Of a stretch of 25,036 nucleotides of DNA, positions 6,079 to 14,010 are shown one piece after another (position 1 is the stretch's first letter; each line of letters starts with the position of its first letter). Source of the stretch: DATAXV01 sp036272915. Lineage in GTDB: Bacteria > Chloroflexota > Dormibacteria > Dormibacterales > Dormibacteraceae. Where the stretch lies: NCBI GenBank assembly GCA_036272915.1, contig DATAXV010000123.1, forward strand, positions 1 to 25,036, in the 5' to 3' direction. Both the position numbers and the translations under genes were made by a program. The notes under the pieces were generated by a model. The model saw only the letters and a list, made by a program, of their open reading frames with translations, did not search any database and was not told where the DNA came from.

Positions 6079-7746
6079 ATGTCGACAAATCAGCCTGGCG
6101 TGGCGGCGGACGCCATGCAGCGCAAGTTCAACCGAGAGGTGGGCCTGCTCCCACTGCTGTTCGTGGCGGTTGGCTCGGTGATCGGTTCCGGCTGGCTCCT
6201 GGGGGCGCTGACAGCGGCCACCATCGCCGGTCCGGCGTCGCTCCTCTCCTGGTTGATCGGCGCGGTCGCGGTGCTGCTCATCGCCTTCGTCTACGCCGAG
6301 CTAGGCGGGATGTTCCCGGTCGCCGGGGGCGGCGGCCGCTTCCCCCACTACTCGTTCGGCAGCATGATCGGCTTCTCCAGCAGCTGGTTCGCCTTCCTGG
6401 GAACGGTGACCACGCCCCCGATCGAGGCCGAGGCGGCGATCCAGTACGCGCACAACTACATCCCCGGTCTTGAGGTCAGCAGCGGCCTGACCCCGCTCGG
6501 CATCGTCGTCGGCATCATCCTTCTGCTCGTCTTCGCCGGCATCAACCTGCTCGGCATCCGCTGGCTGGCCAGCATCAACAAATGGGTCATGTACTGGAAG
6601 ATCGCGGTCCCGGTGCTGACCGTGATCGTCTTCCTCATCGTCGCCCACAACTTCAGCAACTTCGGCGCCGGCGGCGGCTTCTTCGCCAAGGGCTACCCGG
6701 CGATCCTCTCCGCCGTCTCCACCGGCGGCATCGTCTTCGCCTACCAGGGCTTCGAGCAGGCCGTCCAGTTCGGCGCCGAGAGCCGGAACCCCAAGCGCAA
6801 CATCCCGCTGGCCGTGATCGGGGCGGTGCTGCTCGGCGTCGTCCTCTACATCGGCCTCGAGCTCGCCTTCGTCGCCGCGCTCAAGCCAAGCGCCCTGGCC
6901 CACGGCTGGACCATCACCGCCTTCGCCTCGGCGTCCTTCGGGCCCTACGCCGCACTCGCCTCGGGCCTCGGCCTCGGCTGGCTCGCGGTCATCCTCTACA
7001 TCGACGCCGTGGTCTCGCCGGCCGGCACCGGCCTGGTCTACACCGGCTCGGCGACGCGCCTCGTCTTCGGCATGGCCCGCAACCGCTATCTGCCCGGCTT
7101 CTTCGCCTTCCTCTCCGACCGCCGGGCACCGGTGATCGCGGTCATCGCGTCCGCCATCTGCGGGATCATCTTCTTCCTGCCCTTCCCGAACTGGGCGACG
7201 CTGGTCGGCCTGGTCACCTCGGCAACGGTCCTGACCTACGGGCTGCAGCCGCTGACCCTGGCCGCGATGCGCCGTCAGATCCCCAACCAGGAGCGGCCGT
7301 TCCGCCTGCCGGCGATGGTGGTGCTGGCGCCGCTGACCTTCATCGTCGCCAACGAGATCATCCTCTTCACCGGCTGGACCACGGTCTGGAAGCTGATGGT
7401 CGGCATCGTCGTCGGCTTCGTGATCATGGCCGTCTGTGTCCTCCTCTCCCCGGCCGACCGCCGGCCCAGGCTCGACCTCGCCTCCGGCATCTGGCTGATC
7501 CCCTACCTGATCGGCATGACCCTGATCAGCTTCGCCAGCGAGAAGGCCTTCGGCGGCACCAACTTCTTCCGCTTCGGCGTCGACATCGGGGTCATGGCCG
7601 TCTTCTCGCTGGTGATCTACTTCGTGGCCGTCGCCATGCGCCTGCCCAACGACCGGGCCGCCGACTACGTGCACGTGCTCGGCGCCGAGCAGGAGGCGGA
7701 GGACGACGAGATCGCGCTCACGGACGTGGCGGAAGTCGCCCGCTGA
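6079..7746 (+). CDS. APC-family amino acid permease
   Basis: A 555-aa integral membrane protein with about 12 or more hydrophobic segments. The N-terminus is FNREVGLLPLLFVAVGSVIGSGWLLG, where GSVIGSGWL is the unwound TM1 substrate-binding motif of the APC (amino acid-polyamine-organocation) superfamily. YAELGGMFPVAGG in TM2-loop and the TM6 segment GGIVFAYQGFEQAVQFGAESRNPKRNIP are also family hallmarks. The acidic C-terminal tail (AEQEAEDDEIALTDVAEV) is cytoplasmic. GAGGAGG at 6062-6068 fixes the start. The likely role is proton-coupled uptake of an amino acid or amine; the substrate cannot be told from sequence. It follows cimA but has its own promoter with an inverted repeat, so it is probably regulated separately. 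Confidence 0.9.
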   Translation: MSTNQPGVAADAMQRKFNREVGLLPLLFVAVGSVIGSGWLLGALTAATIAGPASLLSWLIGAVAVLLIAFVYAELGGMFPVAGGGGRFPHYSFGSMIGFSSSWFAFLGTVTTPPIEAEAAIQYAHNYIPGLEVSSGLTPLGIVVGIILLLVFAGINLLGIRWLASINKWVMYWKIAVPVLTVIVFLIVAHNFSNFGAGGGFFAKGYPAILSAVSTGGIVFAYQGFEQAVQFGAESRNPKRNIPLAVIGAVLLGVVLYIGLELAFVAALKPSALAHGWTITAFASASFGPYAALASGLGLGWLAVILYIDAVVSPAGTGLVYTGSATRLVFGMARNRYLPGFFAFLSDRRAPVIAVIASAICGIIFFLPFPNWATLVGLVTSATVLTYGLQPLTLAAMRRQIPNQERPFRLPAMVVLAPLTFIVANEIILFTGWTTVWKLMVGIVVGFVIMAVCVLLSPADRRPRLDLASGIWLIPYLIGMTLISFASEKAFGGTNFFRFGVDIGVMAVFSLVIYFVAVAMRLPNDRAADYVHVLGAEQEAEDDEIALTDVAEVAR

Positions 7747-7759
7747 GGGTCCTGTTGCT

Positions 7760-7787
7760 CGGGGGGCGCCGCGGCCGGCGCCCCCCG
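7760..7787. terminator. Perfect hairpin between convergent genes
   Basis: CGGGGGGCGCC (7760-7770) pairs perfectly with GGCGCCCCCCG (7777-7787) around a 6-base loop, in the 44-base gap between the permease stop and the stop of the HD-domain gene. It reads the same on both strands and probably acts as a bidirectional terminator despite lacking a T-run. Confidence 0.6.
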
Positions 7788-7790
7788 ACC

Positions 7791-9062
7791 TCAACCCGAG
7801 GTCTGGGGGACGGGTAGGTCGGTGAGCAGCTCGTCGCGGCGGTCGTGCACGGCGCCGGCCAGCTCCGGCGAGGCCGCGAAGACGCGGATCCGGCGGGCCC
7901 AGCCCTCGAAGCGGGCGAGATCGGTGGTGGCCAGGCTGGAGGCGTCGTCCCAGGCGACGAGCCTGCCGTCCTCGATCACCGGCAGCAGCCCGCTGCCGAT
8001 CGCCTTCGGCTCGGGCACGTCGATCAGGACCGAACCCGGCGCCGCCGAGAGCGCCTCCGCCCACCGATCCTCGACGGCGAGGCGCCGGGAGGGCTTGGAC
8101 CAGAGGTCCTGGAGCAGGGCGAAGCCGGGGTCGCCGACGCCCAGCTCCAGCGCCCGCTTGTAGAGCTGGCGATCGAGCAGCCGCTGGCCCAGATGCCGCG
8201 TCGCCGCCGGCATCTCCGCCGAGCGGAGCAGGGCGACCAGCGAGGCGTCGTCGGCGCGCTCCAGCTCAGAGGGCTCCAGGGCGCCCTCGCCCAGCGCCTC
8301 CTGCAGCGCCCGCAGCAGCATGACCACGGCGGCCCGGCAGGCGTGGTGCCAGTAGACGGTGGCGAACATCAGGTACTTGGCGAAGACCAGCGCCTGCAGC
8401 GCGGCCACCCCCTTGAGGCCGATCGCCAGGCGTGCTCCGTCGCCGACCTCGAGAGCGCCGATCAGACGCTGGACGTCGACCATCCCGTAGGGCACGTTGG
8501 CGCCCTTGGCGTCGCGGACGAGGTAGTCCAGCTTGTCCACGTCGAGCCCCGAGTCCAGCGCCGGCCGGAGGAGGCGCAGGCCGGGGGAGCAGTCGTCGCC
8601 GCCCTCGCCGCCGGTGATCATCCAGGCGACCTGGACCGGGTCGACGTCCCAGACCTCACTCAGGATGGTGGCCACCGGAGGAGACAGGACCTGCTCCACG
8701 GCCAGGCCCTCGTGGTCGCGGACCTGCGCCATCTCCAGCTCCTCGACGGCATGCGAGAAGGGGTAGTGGCCGATGTCGTGGAGCAGAGCCGCGGCGCGGA
8801 ACGTCCGTCGGTCCTGCTCGGTGATGGACGGCACACCGGGCAGGTCGCGGAGCCGGTCGGCGACCAGGGTGGCCAGGTGGAGCACGCCGAGACAGTGCTC
8901 GAAGCGGGTGTGATGGGCCCCCGGGAAGACGAGGTCGGTGAAGCCGAGCTGGCGGACGCGGCGGAGGCGCTGAAAAGCTGGTGTGTCGACCAGCGCCAGG
9001 TCCGCCTCCTGGAGCATGATGTCTCCCCATATCGAATCCCTGACCAGCGTGGCGCGGCTCAT
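7791..9062 (-). CDS. HD-domain phosphohydrolase (dGTPase/SAMHD1-like)
   Basis: A 423-aa protein with the HD-superfamily metal site: HTRFEHCLGV (His56), LLHDIGHYPFSHAVE (His95-Asp96) and a later Asp in LDVDKLDYLVRDA. The opening RDSIWGDIMLQEADLALVDTPAFQRLRRVRQLG and FPGAHHTRFEH are typical of the YdhJ/SAMHD1-like dNTP triphosphohydrolase group. The C-terminal part is less conserved. The likely role is hydrolysis of dNTPs or another nucleotide in the cytoplasm; the actual substrate is unproven. I chose ATG 9062 over the in-frame TTG at 9083. There is no ribosome site, but a -10-like CACAAT lies 9 bases upstream, suggesting a leaderless or near-leaderless mRNA. It diverges from the sugar ABC operon. 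Confidence 0.85.
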   Translation of the reverse strand: MSRATLVRDSIWGDIMLQEADLALVDTPAFQRLRRVRQLGFTDLVFPGAHHTRFEHCLGVLHLATLVADRLRDLPGVPSITEQDRRTFRAAALLHDIGHYPFSHAVEELEMAQVRDHEGLAVEQVLSPPVATILSEVWDVDPVQVAWMITGGEGGDDCSPGLRLLRPALDSGLDVDKLDYLVRDAKGANVPYGMVDVQRLIGALEVGDGARLAIGLKGVAALQALVFAKYLMFATVYWHHACRAAVVMLLRALQEALGEGALEPSELERADDASLVALLRSAEMPAATRHLGQRLLDRQLYKRALELGVGDPGFALLQDLWSKPSRRLAVEDRWAEALSAAPGSVLIDVPEPKAIGSGLLPVIEDGRLVAWDDASSLATTDLARFEGWARRIRVFAASPELAGAVHDRRDELLTDLPVPQTSG

Positions 9063-9071
9063 GGCGCAGCA

Positions 9072-9100
9072 ATTGTGCGCCAACCAACGGCTCTTGACAG
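9072..9100 (-). promoter_or_regulatory. Promoter of the HD-domain gene, sharing its -35 with the ABC operon
   Basis: On the minus strand CTGTCA (9100-9095), a 17-base spacer and CACAAT (9077-9072) form a moderate promoter. Its -35 lies on the same bases as the TTGACA of the divergent ABC operon promoter. Confidence 0.45.
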
Positions 9101-9122
9101 ATCGCGCGGGCAGTCTTACAAC
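9094..9122 (+). promoter_or_regulatory. Promoter of the sugar ABC operon
   Basis: TTGACA (9094-9099), a 17-base spacer and TACAAC (9117-9122). The -10 hexamer is the left half of the palindromic operator at 9117-9128, so binding there would directly block initiation. Confidence 0.7.
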
Positions 9123-9128
9123 GTTGTA
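9117..9128. promoter_or_regulatory. LacI-type operator TACAACGTTGTA
   Basis: A perfect 12-bp palindrome with a central CG, the hallmark of LacI/GalR-family operators. It covers the -10 box and the probable start of transcription of the operon whose last gene is a LacI-family regulator (12297-13325), which suggests autoregulated repression relieved by the transported sugar. Confidence 0.7.
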
Positions 9129-9183
9129 CGAACGTGCGGGAGGGATTCAACTGGTGGCCCCGGCCACCTGCGGAGGTTGAGAG

Positions 9184-10509
9184 ATGGACGACAGGCGCAG
9201 CGGGGAAGGCAGGCGGCCGCGAACGGTGAACAGGCGCCATTTCCTCTTCGGCGCGACGGCGCTGGCGGGGGGCACGCTGGCCGCGGCGTGCGGCACCAAC
9301 ATCGGCTCCGGCTCCTCGGGCGGCTCGTCGGGGGCGCCCAAGGGCAAGGCGGTGCTGACGCAGTACTACCACGAGTACGGCGAGGCCGGCACCGAGCAGG
9401 CGGTGCACCGCTACGCCCAGGAGTACATGAAGAAGAACCCCCACGTCCAGATCAACATCGAGTGGATCCCGGGGGACTACACGACCAAGCTGAACACCGC
9501 CCTGGTCGGGTCCAACCCGCCCGACATCTTCGAGGGCGGCCCCTCGCTGCAGATGGTGCAGCAGAAGCAGATCGCGCCCCTGGACGACCTCTACACGTCC
9601 GCCGACCGGGCCGACTTCTTCTCCAACGTGATGGAGCAGAACACGATCAACGGCCACATCTACGGGGCCAAGATCGTGACCGACGTCGGTGTCCTCTACT
9701 ACCGCAAGAGCATGCTCGAGCACGCCGGCGTCAAGCCCCCCGAGAACTCGGACGACCTGGTCAAGGCGGCGAAGGCGCTGACCTCGGGCCACGTCAAGGG
9801 CCTGTTCGTCGGCAACGACGGCGGCATCGGCGCCCTCTACCAGCTGCTGCCCCAGTCCAACAAGGTGCAGTTCATCAACGGCAGCAAGATCGCCTTCGCC
9901 ACCCAGGCCGCGGCCGAGGCGCTGCAGGTCCTGGTCGAGGTCAACCACGAGAACGTGGTCCTGCTCGGCTACACCGAGGACTACCTCCAGCCGGACGCCT
10001 TCACCAACGGCGCCACGGCGATGCAGTGGACCGGCCTCTGGGCGATGCGCGAGGTCCAGCAGGGGGTCGGCGACGACTTCGACGTCCTGCCCTGGCCACG
10101 CTACGGCTCGGACGGCGTGCCCGCCACCTTCCTCGGCGGCTGGTCGGAGATGATCAGCCCCAAGTCCAAGTACCTGGACGAGGCCAAGGACTACGTCAAG
10201 TGGCTCTGGATCCAGAACAAGGCCGCCCAGGAGCAGTTCAACCTCGCCTACGGCTTCCACCTGCCCCCGCGCAAGAGCATCGCCGCCAACGCCAAGGAGC
10301 TGCGGAGCGGGCCGGCCAAGAAGGCGGTCGGCTACCTGGGCAAGGACGCCTACCCGATCTCCAACAGCTGGGACGCCGACATCGACACCGACTACAGCGA
10401 CGCGGTGGCCAGCATCGTCCACAGCAACATGGATGTCGCGCAATCGCTGAGCCAGCTGCAGCAGGCCCGGCAGAAGGCGCAGAGCGAGCTCAAACAGGAA
10501 CTGACGTGA
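9184..10509 (+). CDS. ABC sugar-binding lipoprotein (Tat-type signal)
   Basis: A 441-aa extracellular solute-binding protein of the family 1 (CUT1 sugar) type. The N-terminus holds a twin-arginine motif, NRRHFLFG (Arg17-Arg18), a hydrophobic stretch and a lipobox LAAAC with Cys36, then a Gly/Ser linker. This indicates export, possibly folded through Tat, and anchoring by lipid. The mature part carries SBP features such as NPPDIFEGG and VTDVGVLYYRKSMLEHAGV, and ends with an EELR-like helical region. GGAGG at 9172-9176 fixes the start. It is the first gene of an operon with two permeases and a LacI regulator and would deliver an oligosaccharide or other carbohydrate. The ligand is not deducible. 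Confidence 0.9.
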   Translation: MDDRRSGEGRRPRTVNRRHFLFGATALAGGTLAAACGTNIGSGSSGGSSGAPKGKAVLTQYYHEYGEAGTEQAVHRYAQEYMKKNPHVQINIEWIPGDYTTKLNTALVGSNPPDIFEGGPSLQMVQQKQIAPLDDLYTSADRADFFSNVMEQNTINGHIYGAKIVTDVGVLYYRKSMLEHAGVKPPENSDDLVKAAKALTSGHVKGLFVGNDGGIGALYQLLPQSNKVQFINGSKIAFATQAAAEALQVLVEVNHENVVLLGYTEDYLQPDAFTNGATAMQWTGLWAMREVQQGVGDDFDVLPWPRYGSDGVPATFLGGWSEMISPKSKYLDEAKDYVKWLWIQNKAAQEQFNLAYGFHLPPRKSIAANAKELRSGPAKKAVGYLGKDAYPISNSWDADIDTDYSDAVASIVHSNMDVAQSLSQLQQARQKAQSELKQELT

Positions 10510-11441
10510 GCATCGCAGCGCTGGCCCGCCGCGAGCCGTCGCGGCGGAGGGGGCGGGGCGCGGCCGTCCCCTTCTGGCTCTTCATCGGCCCTCTCTGCGT
10601 CGGGCTCCTCGTCTTCACCGTGGTGCCCATCGCCTGGGGCTTCCTGCTCAGCTTCAGCCGTGCCCGGGGCTCGATCGCCCTGGGCACCTGGGTCGGCCTC
10701 TCCAACTACGCCAACCTGCTCTCCGACCCCCAGTTCCGCGGCGCCCTGGCCACCATCGTCGTCTTCGCCGTCTTCATCGTCCCGGTCACCTTCTGCATCT
10801 CCCTCGGCCTGGCCCTCCTGGTCAACCAGGTCCAGGTGGGCAGGGGCTTCTTCCGGACCGTGTTCTTCATCCCCACCGCCGTCTCCTACGTGGTCGCCTC
10901 GCTGGTCTGGAAGATGGAGATCTTCTCCGTCAACGGACTGGCCAACATCGTCGTCGGGCTCTTCCACGGCCAGTCCATCGCCTGGGTGTCGACGCCCAAT
11001 CCGCCCTGGTTCTGGCTGGTGCTGGTCACGGTCCGGCTCTGGCTCCAGGTCGGCCTCTACCTGATCATCTTCCTGGCCGGGCTCCAGGACATCCCCCAGC
11101 ACCTCTACGAGTCGGCCGCGGTCGACGGCGCCCGCCGGGGCTGGCGGACCTTCTGGTACATCACCCTGCCCCAGCTCCGCAACACCTCGGTGGCGGTGCT
11201 CTTCCTGATCCTGATCGCCGCCTTCCAGGCCTTCGACGAGTTCTACAACATCCTCGGCGGGGGCATGACCAGCGGCGGCAACGCGACCCTGGCCCGCACG
11301 CCGCTGGTCTACCTCTATCAGATCGCGCTGGGCCAGCAGGACTACGGCCGGGGCTCGGCCGGGGCCTTCATCCTGACCGCGCTGATCGTGATCGTGACCC
11401 TCGTCCAGAGCCGTGTGTTCGGCTTCGGGCGGGCCGACTGA
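10506..11441 (+). CDS. ABC sugar transporter permease (MalF-type)
   Basis: A 311-aa inner-membrane protein with about six hydrophobic helices, beginning at GTG 10506, which overlaps the binding-protein stop (GTGA). The cytoplasmic EAA loop, ESAAVDGARRGWRTFWYITLP (from residue 202), is the contact site for the ATPase. FFIPTAVSYVVASLVWKMEIF and the periplasmic loop are typical of the MalF/UgpA group in CUT1 transporters. It forms a heterodimer with the next gene product. The same frame stays open for a long way upstream, but that part is antisense or out-of-frame overlap and not coding. Confidence 0.92.
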   Translation: MSIAALARREPSRRRGRGAAVPFWLFIGPLCVGLLVFTVVPIAWGFLLSFSRARGSIALGTWVGLSNYANLLSDPQFRGALATIVVFAVFIVPVTFCISLGLALLVNQVQVGRGFFRTVFFIPTAVSYVVASLVWKMEIFSVNGLANIVVGLFHGQSIAWVSTPNPPWFWLVLVTVRLWLQVGLYLIIFLAGLQDIPQHLYESAAVDGARRGWRTFWYITLPQLRNTSVAVLFLILIAAFQAFDEFYNILGGGMTSGGNATLARTPLVYLYQIALGQQDYGRGSAGAFILTALIVIVTLVQSRVFGFGRAD

Positions 11442-11451
11442 GGAGGTGGTG

Positions 11452-12291
11452 ATGCGACTCCGACGCGCGATGAGCGGCGGCCAGCCCTTCCTCTACATCG
11501 TCCTCACGATCTGTGCCGCGCTCTTCCTCCTGCCCTTCTACCTCATCGTCCGCAACTCGGTCAGCACCCAGGCGGAGACGACCTCCTACAACTGGTACTG
11601 GTTTCCCTGGCCGCCGCGGCTGAGCTCGTTCACGCAGCTCTTCGGGGATCCCACCGTGCACATGACCGGGAGCATGGTCAACTCGGCGATCATCGCCGTC
11701 GTCACCCTCGTCTTCTCCATGCTCTTCGCGTCCATGGCCGGCTACGCCCTGGCGCGCATCCCCTATCGCTGGCGGAACCTGGTCTTCGGCCTGATCCTGG
11801 CGACGATGATGATCCCGGGCGCCACCACCTTCGTCCTTACCTATGTGGTGATCGGATTCCTCGGCGGCATCAACACCCTCTGGGGGATCATCGTCCCCGG
11901 TCTCTTCAACGTCTTCGCCACGCTCCTCTTCCGGCAGCACTACCTGCGCTTCCCGCTCGAGATCGAGGACGCGGGCAAGGTCGACGGGCTCAACTACTGG
12001 GGCGTCTACACGCGGCTCCTCCTACCCAACTCGCGGGGGGTGATCGCCGCCTTGGGCCTGCTCTCCTTCATCGGCAGCTGGAACGGATTCCTCTGGCCGC
12101 TGGTCATCGGCCAGGACTCGTCCAAGTGGACCGTGCAGGTCGCGCTGTCCACGTTTCTCACCGCCCAGACAATCAACCTCCCCGAGCTGTTCGCCGGAGC
12201 CGCGGTCGCCATCGCCCCGCTGGTGATCCTGTTCCTGATCCTGCAGCGCTACATTGTTCAGGGAGTGGCCATGTCGGGCATCAAGGGATAG
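11452..12291 (+). CDS. ABC sugar transporter permease (MalG-type)
   Basis: A 279-aa permease starting at ATG 11452 with AGGAGG at 11441-11446. It has about six transmembrane helices, an EAA loop EIEDAGKVDGLNYWGVYTRL (from residue 170) and the C-terminal RYIVQGVAMSGIKG ending that is almost diagnostic for MalG/UgpE/CUT1 permeases. It pairs with the upstream permease. No ATP-binding subunit gene follows; the importer presumably uses a shared MsmK/UgpC-type ATPase encoded elsewhere, as is common for CUT1 systems in Gram-positive bacteria. Confidence 0.93.
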   Translation: MRLRRAMSGGQPFLYIVLTICAALFLLPFYLIVRNSVSTQAETTSYNWYWFPWPPRLSSFTQLFGDPTVHMTGSMVNSAIIAVVTLVFSMLFASMAGYALARIPYRWRNLVFGLILATMMIPGATTFVLTYVVIGFLGGINTLWGIIVPGLFNVFATLLFRQHYLRFPLEIEDAGKVDGLNYWGVYTRLLLPNSRGVIAALGLLSFIGSWNGFLWPLVIGQDSSKWTVQVALSTFLTAQTINLPELFAGAAVAIAPLVILFLILQRYIVQGVAMSGIKG

Positions 12292-12296
12292 AGAAG

Positions 12297-13325
12297 ATGG
12301 TCGCCCGACTCAAGGATGTGGCCGACGTTGCGGGCGTCTCGATCAAGACCGTCTCCAACGTCGTCAACGGCTATCGGTTCGTCAGCCCGGAGACGAGGGA
12401 GCGCGTTCTCGCCGCGGTCGAGGAGCTTGGCTACCGCCCCAACCTGGCGGCCCGCTACCTGCGCCACTCGCAGGTCGGCGTGATCGCCCTCGAGGTGCCC
12501 GATCTCCGCATCCCCTACTTCACCGAGCTCGCCCAGCACGCGGCGGCGGCGGCGGCGGGACGCGGCTACATGCTGCTTCTCGACCACACCGGCGGTCAGC
12601 AGGAGGGGGAGCAGGCGCTCGCCCGCGGCCTCAAGCCGACCCTGATCGACGGAGCCATCCTCAACCCGCTCTCACTGGAGCGGCAGGATCTCGCCTCGCC
12701 GGGGCTGGGTCTGCCCATCGTGCTCCTCGGCGAGCGCCGCTATCCCGGGCTTCACGATCACGTGCTCGTCGACAACATCGGTGCCGCTCGGGAGGCGACC
12801 CGCCACCTGATCGGGCTGGGCCGCCGCCGCATCGGCGCCGTCGGCCTGGGGCGCGCGGCCGAGCGCGGCGAGACCGTCCAGCTCCGCCACCGAGGCTTCG
12901 TCGAGGCCATGGAGGAGGCGGGCCTGCCCGTCGACGAGAGGCTGATGATCCCCTGCTCGGAGTTCGTCCGGAGCGAGGGGGCGGACGCGGTGCCCCTCCT
13001 GCTCGAGGGTGGTCAGACGCCTGATGCCCTGTTCTGCTTCAACGACACCGTCGCCCTGGGGGTGATCAGGGGGCTGGCCGAGGCCGGTCTGCGGGTTCCC
13101 GACGACGTCGCCCTGATCGGCGTCGACGACATCGAGGACGGGCGGTTCTCGGTGCCCTCGCTGAGCACCATCTCACTCGACAAGGAGCGCATCGCCGGGC
13201 TTGCCGTCGATCTGCTGGTGGGCCGCATCAGCGGCGAGCGGAAGGGCCCGCCGCAGGAGCTGGAGGTGCCCTTCCGGCTGATCGTTCGGGAGAGCACCAC
13301 GGGCCGGACCCGGCCGGCCCGCTGA
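12297..13325 (+). CDS. LacI-family transcriptional regulator of the sugar operon
   Basis: A 342-aa protein starting 5 bases after the permease stop. The N-terminal helix-turn-helix is RLKDVADVAGVSIKTVSNVVNGY, with the hinge helix NLAARYLR at about residues 51-58, followed by a periplasmic-binding-protein-like sensor domain (VGVIALEVPDLRIPYF, DNIGAAREATRHLIGLGRRRIG, DALFCFNDTVALGVIRGL, ALIGVDDIEDG). Being the last gene of the transporter operon, with a LacI-type palindrome over the operon promoter, it is very probably the local, autoregulated repressor. The effector is likely the imported sugar or a derivative. Confidence 0.93.
   Translation: MVARLKDVADVAGVSIKTVSNVVNGYRFVSPETRERVLAAVEELGYRPNLAARYLRHSQVGVIALEVPDLRIPYFTELAQHAAAAAAGRGYMLLLDHTGGQQEGEQALARGLKPTLIDGAILNPLSLERQDLASPGLGLPIVLLGERRYPGLHDHVLVDNIGAAREATRHLIGLGRRRIGAVGLGRAAERGETVQLRHRGFVEAMEEAGLPVDERLMIPCSEFVRSEGADAVPLLLEGGQTPDALFCFNDTVALGVIRGLAEAGLRVPDDVALIGVDDIEDGRFSVPSLSTISLDKERIAGLAVDLLVGRISGERKGPPQELEVPFRLIVRESTTGRTRPAR
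13300..13321 (+). terminator. Possible terminator hairpin at the end of the lacI-type gene
   Basis: CGGGCCGG (13300-13307) pairs with CCGGCCCG (13314-13321) around a 6-base loop. It overlaps the last codons and the intergenic gap before a convergent gene and has no T-run, so this is weak evidence. Confidence 0.3.
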
Positions 13326-13347
13326 TCGGGGGCCCGCGCCTCTCGGC

Positions 13348-13569
13348 TCAGGCCCAGCCGCTGCTCTCGCCGCCGGGCACCACCGACGAACGGTAGCGGG
13401 ACCGGAGGCTCTCACCGGCGTTGAGCAGCAGGTCGGCGAGGCGGAGTACGAGTCGGCCCCAGGCGTTCGGGGTGGCGTGGGCGACAGCGAGTGCCAGGCG
13501 CTCCTCCTGGGCCTGCTCGATTCGCTCGGCGTGGCGCCGGCGGGCCATGTCGATCGCGTATGGGTCCAT
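13348..13569 (-). CDS. Small basic helical protein, last gene of cassette B
   Basis: A 73-aa product with ATG 13569 preceded by GAGGAG. It begins MDPYAIDMARRRHAERIEQAQEE and continues with a Leu-rich amphipathic helix (GRLVLRLADLLLNAGESLRSRYR) and a short Gly/Ser tail. It resembles the 70-aa protein opening cassette A (1097-1309) in length, composition and the ARRR-x-A-x-R-x3-A-x-E pattern, so I regard the two as likely paralogues. It lies 51 bases after the DUF2089-like gene in the same direction. No signal peptide. Peripheral membrane association through the amphipathic helix is possible. The function is not recognised. Confidence 0.75.
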   Translation of the reverse strand: MDPYAIDMARRRHAERIEQAQEERLALAVAHATPNAWGRLVLRLADLLLNAGESLRSRYRSSVVPGGESSGWA

Positions 13570-13620
13570 CGAATTGCTCTCCTCAGGGTCGGGGCGCGGG
13601 GAGCGCCCTCTGGTTGGTGT

Positions 13621-14010
13621 TCAGGTCTCCGCCCCGCCCATCTCGGCGAGGAGGCGGGAGGCCTCCTCGGGCGTGATCTCGCGGCGGGCCAGGCGGTTCA
13701 GGATCTGGGTCCGGTCGGGACCGGGGGGCGGGCCGTCGAGGGCGGCCACGACCTCGTCGAGGCGGCTGCGGGCAGTGTTGTAGCCGATCTGCAGCTCCGC
13801 CGCCAGCTTCTGCAGGTTGGTCCGGTGGCGGAGCAGCAGCCCCGCGAACTCCAGCTGCTCCGGGGTCAGCCGCGCGATCCAGCCGAGGCTGAAGTGGCCC
13901 TCGATCCGGACGCCGGTCTGCGACTCGAGGCGGGTGACGATCAGCTCTCCGTCGCCGAACGGATCCCGAGTCGGCAGGGGCAGGAGATCGCGACGGGAGG
14001 GGGGGGTCAT
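13621..14010 (-). CDS. DUF2089-like protein lacking its zinc-ribbon cysteines
   Basis: A 129-aa protein whose start overlaps the previous stop (ATGA). Its core, VTRLESQTGVRIEGHFSLG then ARLTPEQLEF and IGYNTARSRLDEVV (about residues 25-91), matches the DUF2089 layout: a short zinc ribbon followed by a helix-turn-helix with an LGISYPT-like recognition segment. The C-terminal part (ILNRLARREITPEEASRLLAEM, about 103-124) is the SHOCT-like segment often attached to this family. In typical DUF2089 proteins the ribbon has two Cys pairs. Here the protein has no cysteine at all, with Ser30 in the second knuckle. It is therefore a metal-free variant, probably still a DNA-binding regulator. It is co-transcribed with the repeat protein upstream and a small basic protein downstream. 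Confidence 0.85.
   Translation of the reverse strand: MTPPSRRDLLPLPTRDPFGDGELIVTRLESQTGVRIEGHFSLGWIARLTPEQLEFAGLLLRHRTNLQKLAAELQIGYNTARSRLDEVVAALDGPPPGPDRTQILNRLARREITPEEASRLLAEMGGAET

Noticed and set aside
6008..6178. Short open frame beginning in the permease 5' leader
   Set aside because: It overlaps the permease start out of frame, has no recognisable peptide signal and no run of regulatory codons.
7845..10505. Very long + strand open frame running into the first permease gene
   Set aside because: Until 10506 it lies antisense to the HD-domain gene and out of frame with the binding-protein gene. Long stop-free frames are expected at this GC content; only the part from GTG 10506 is a protein.
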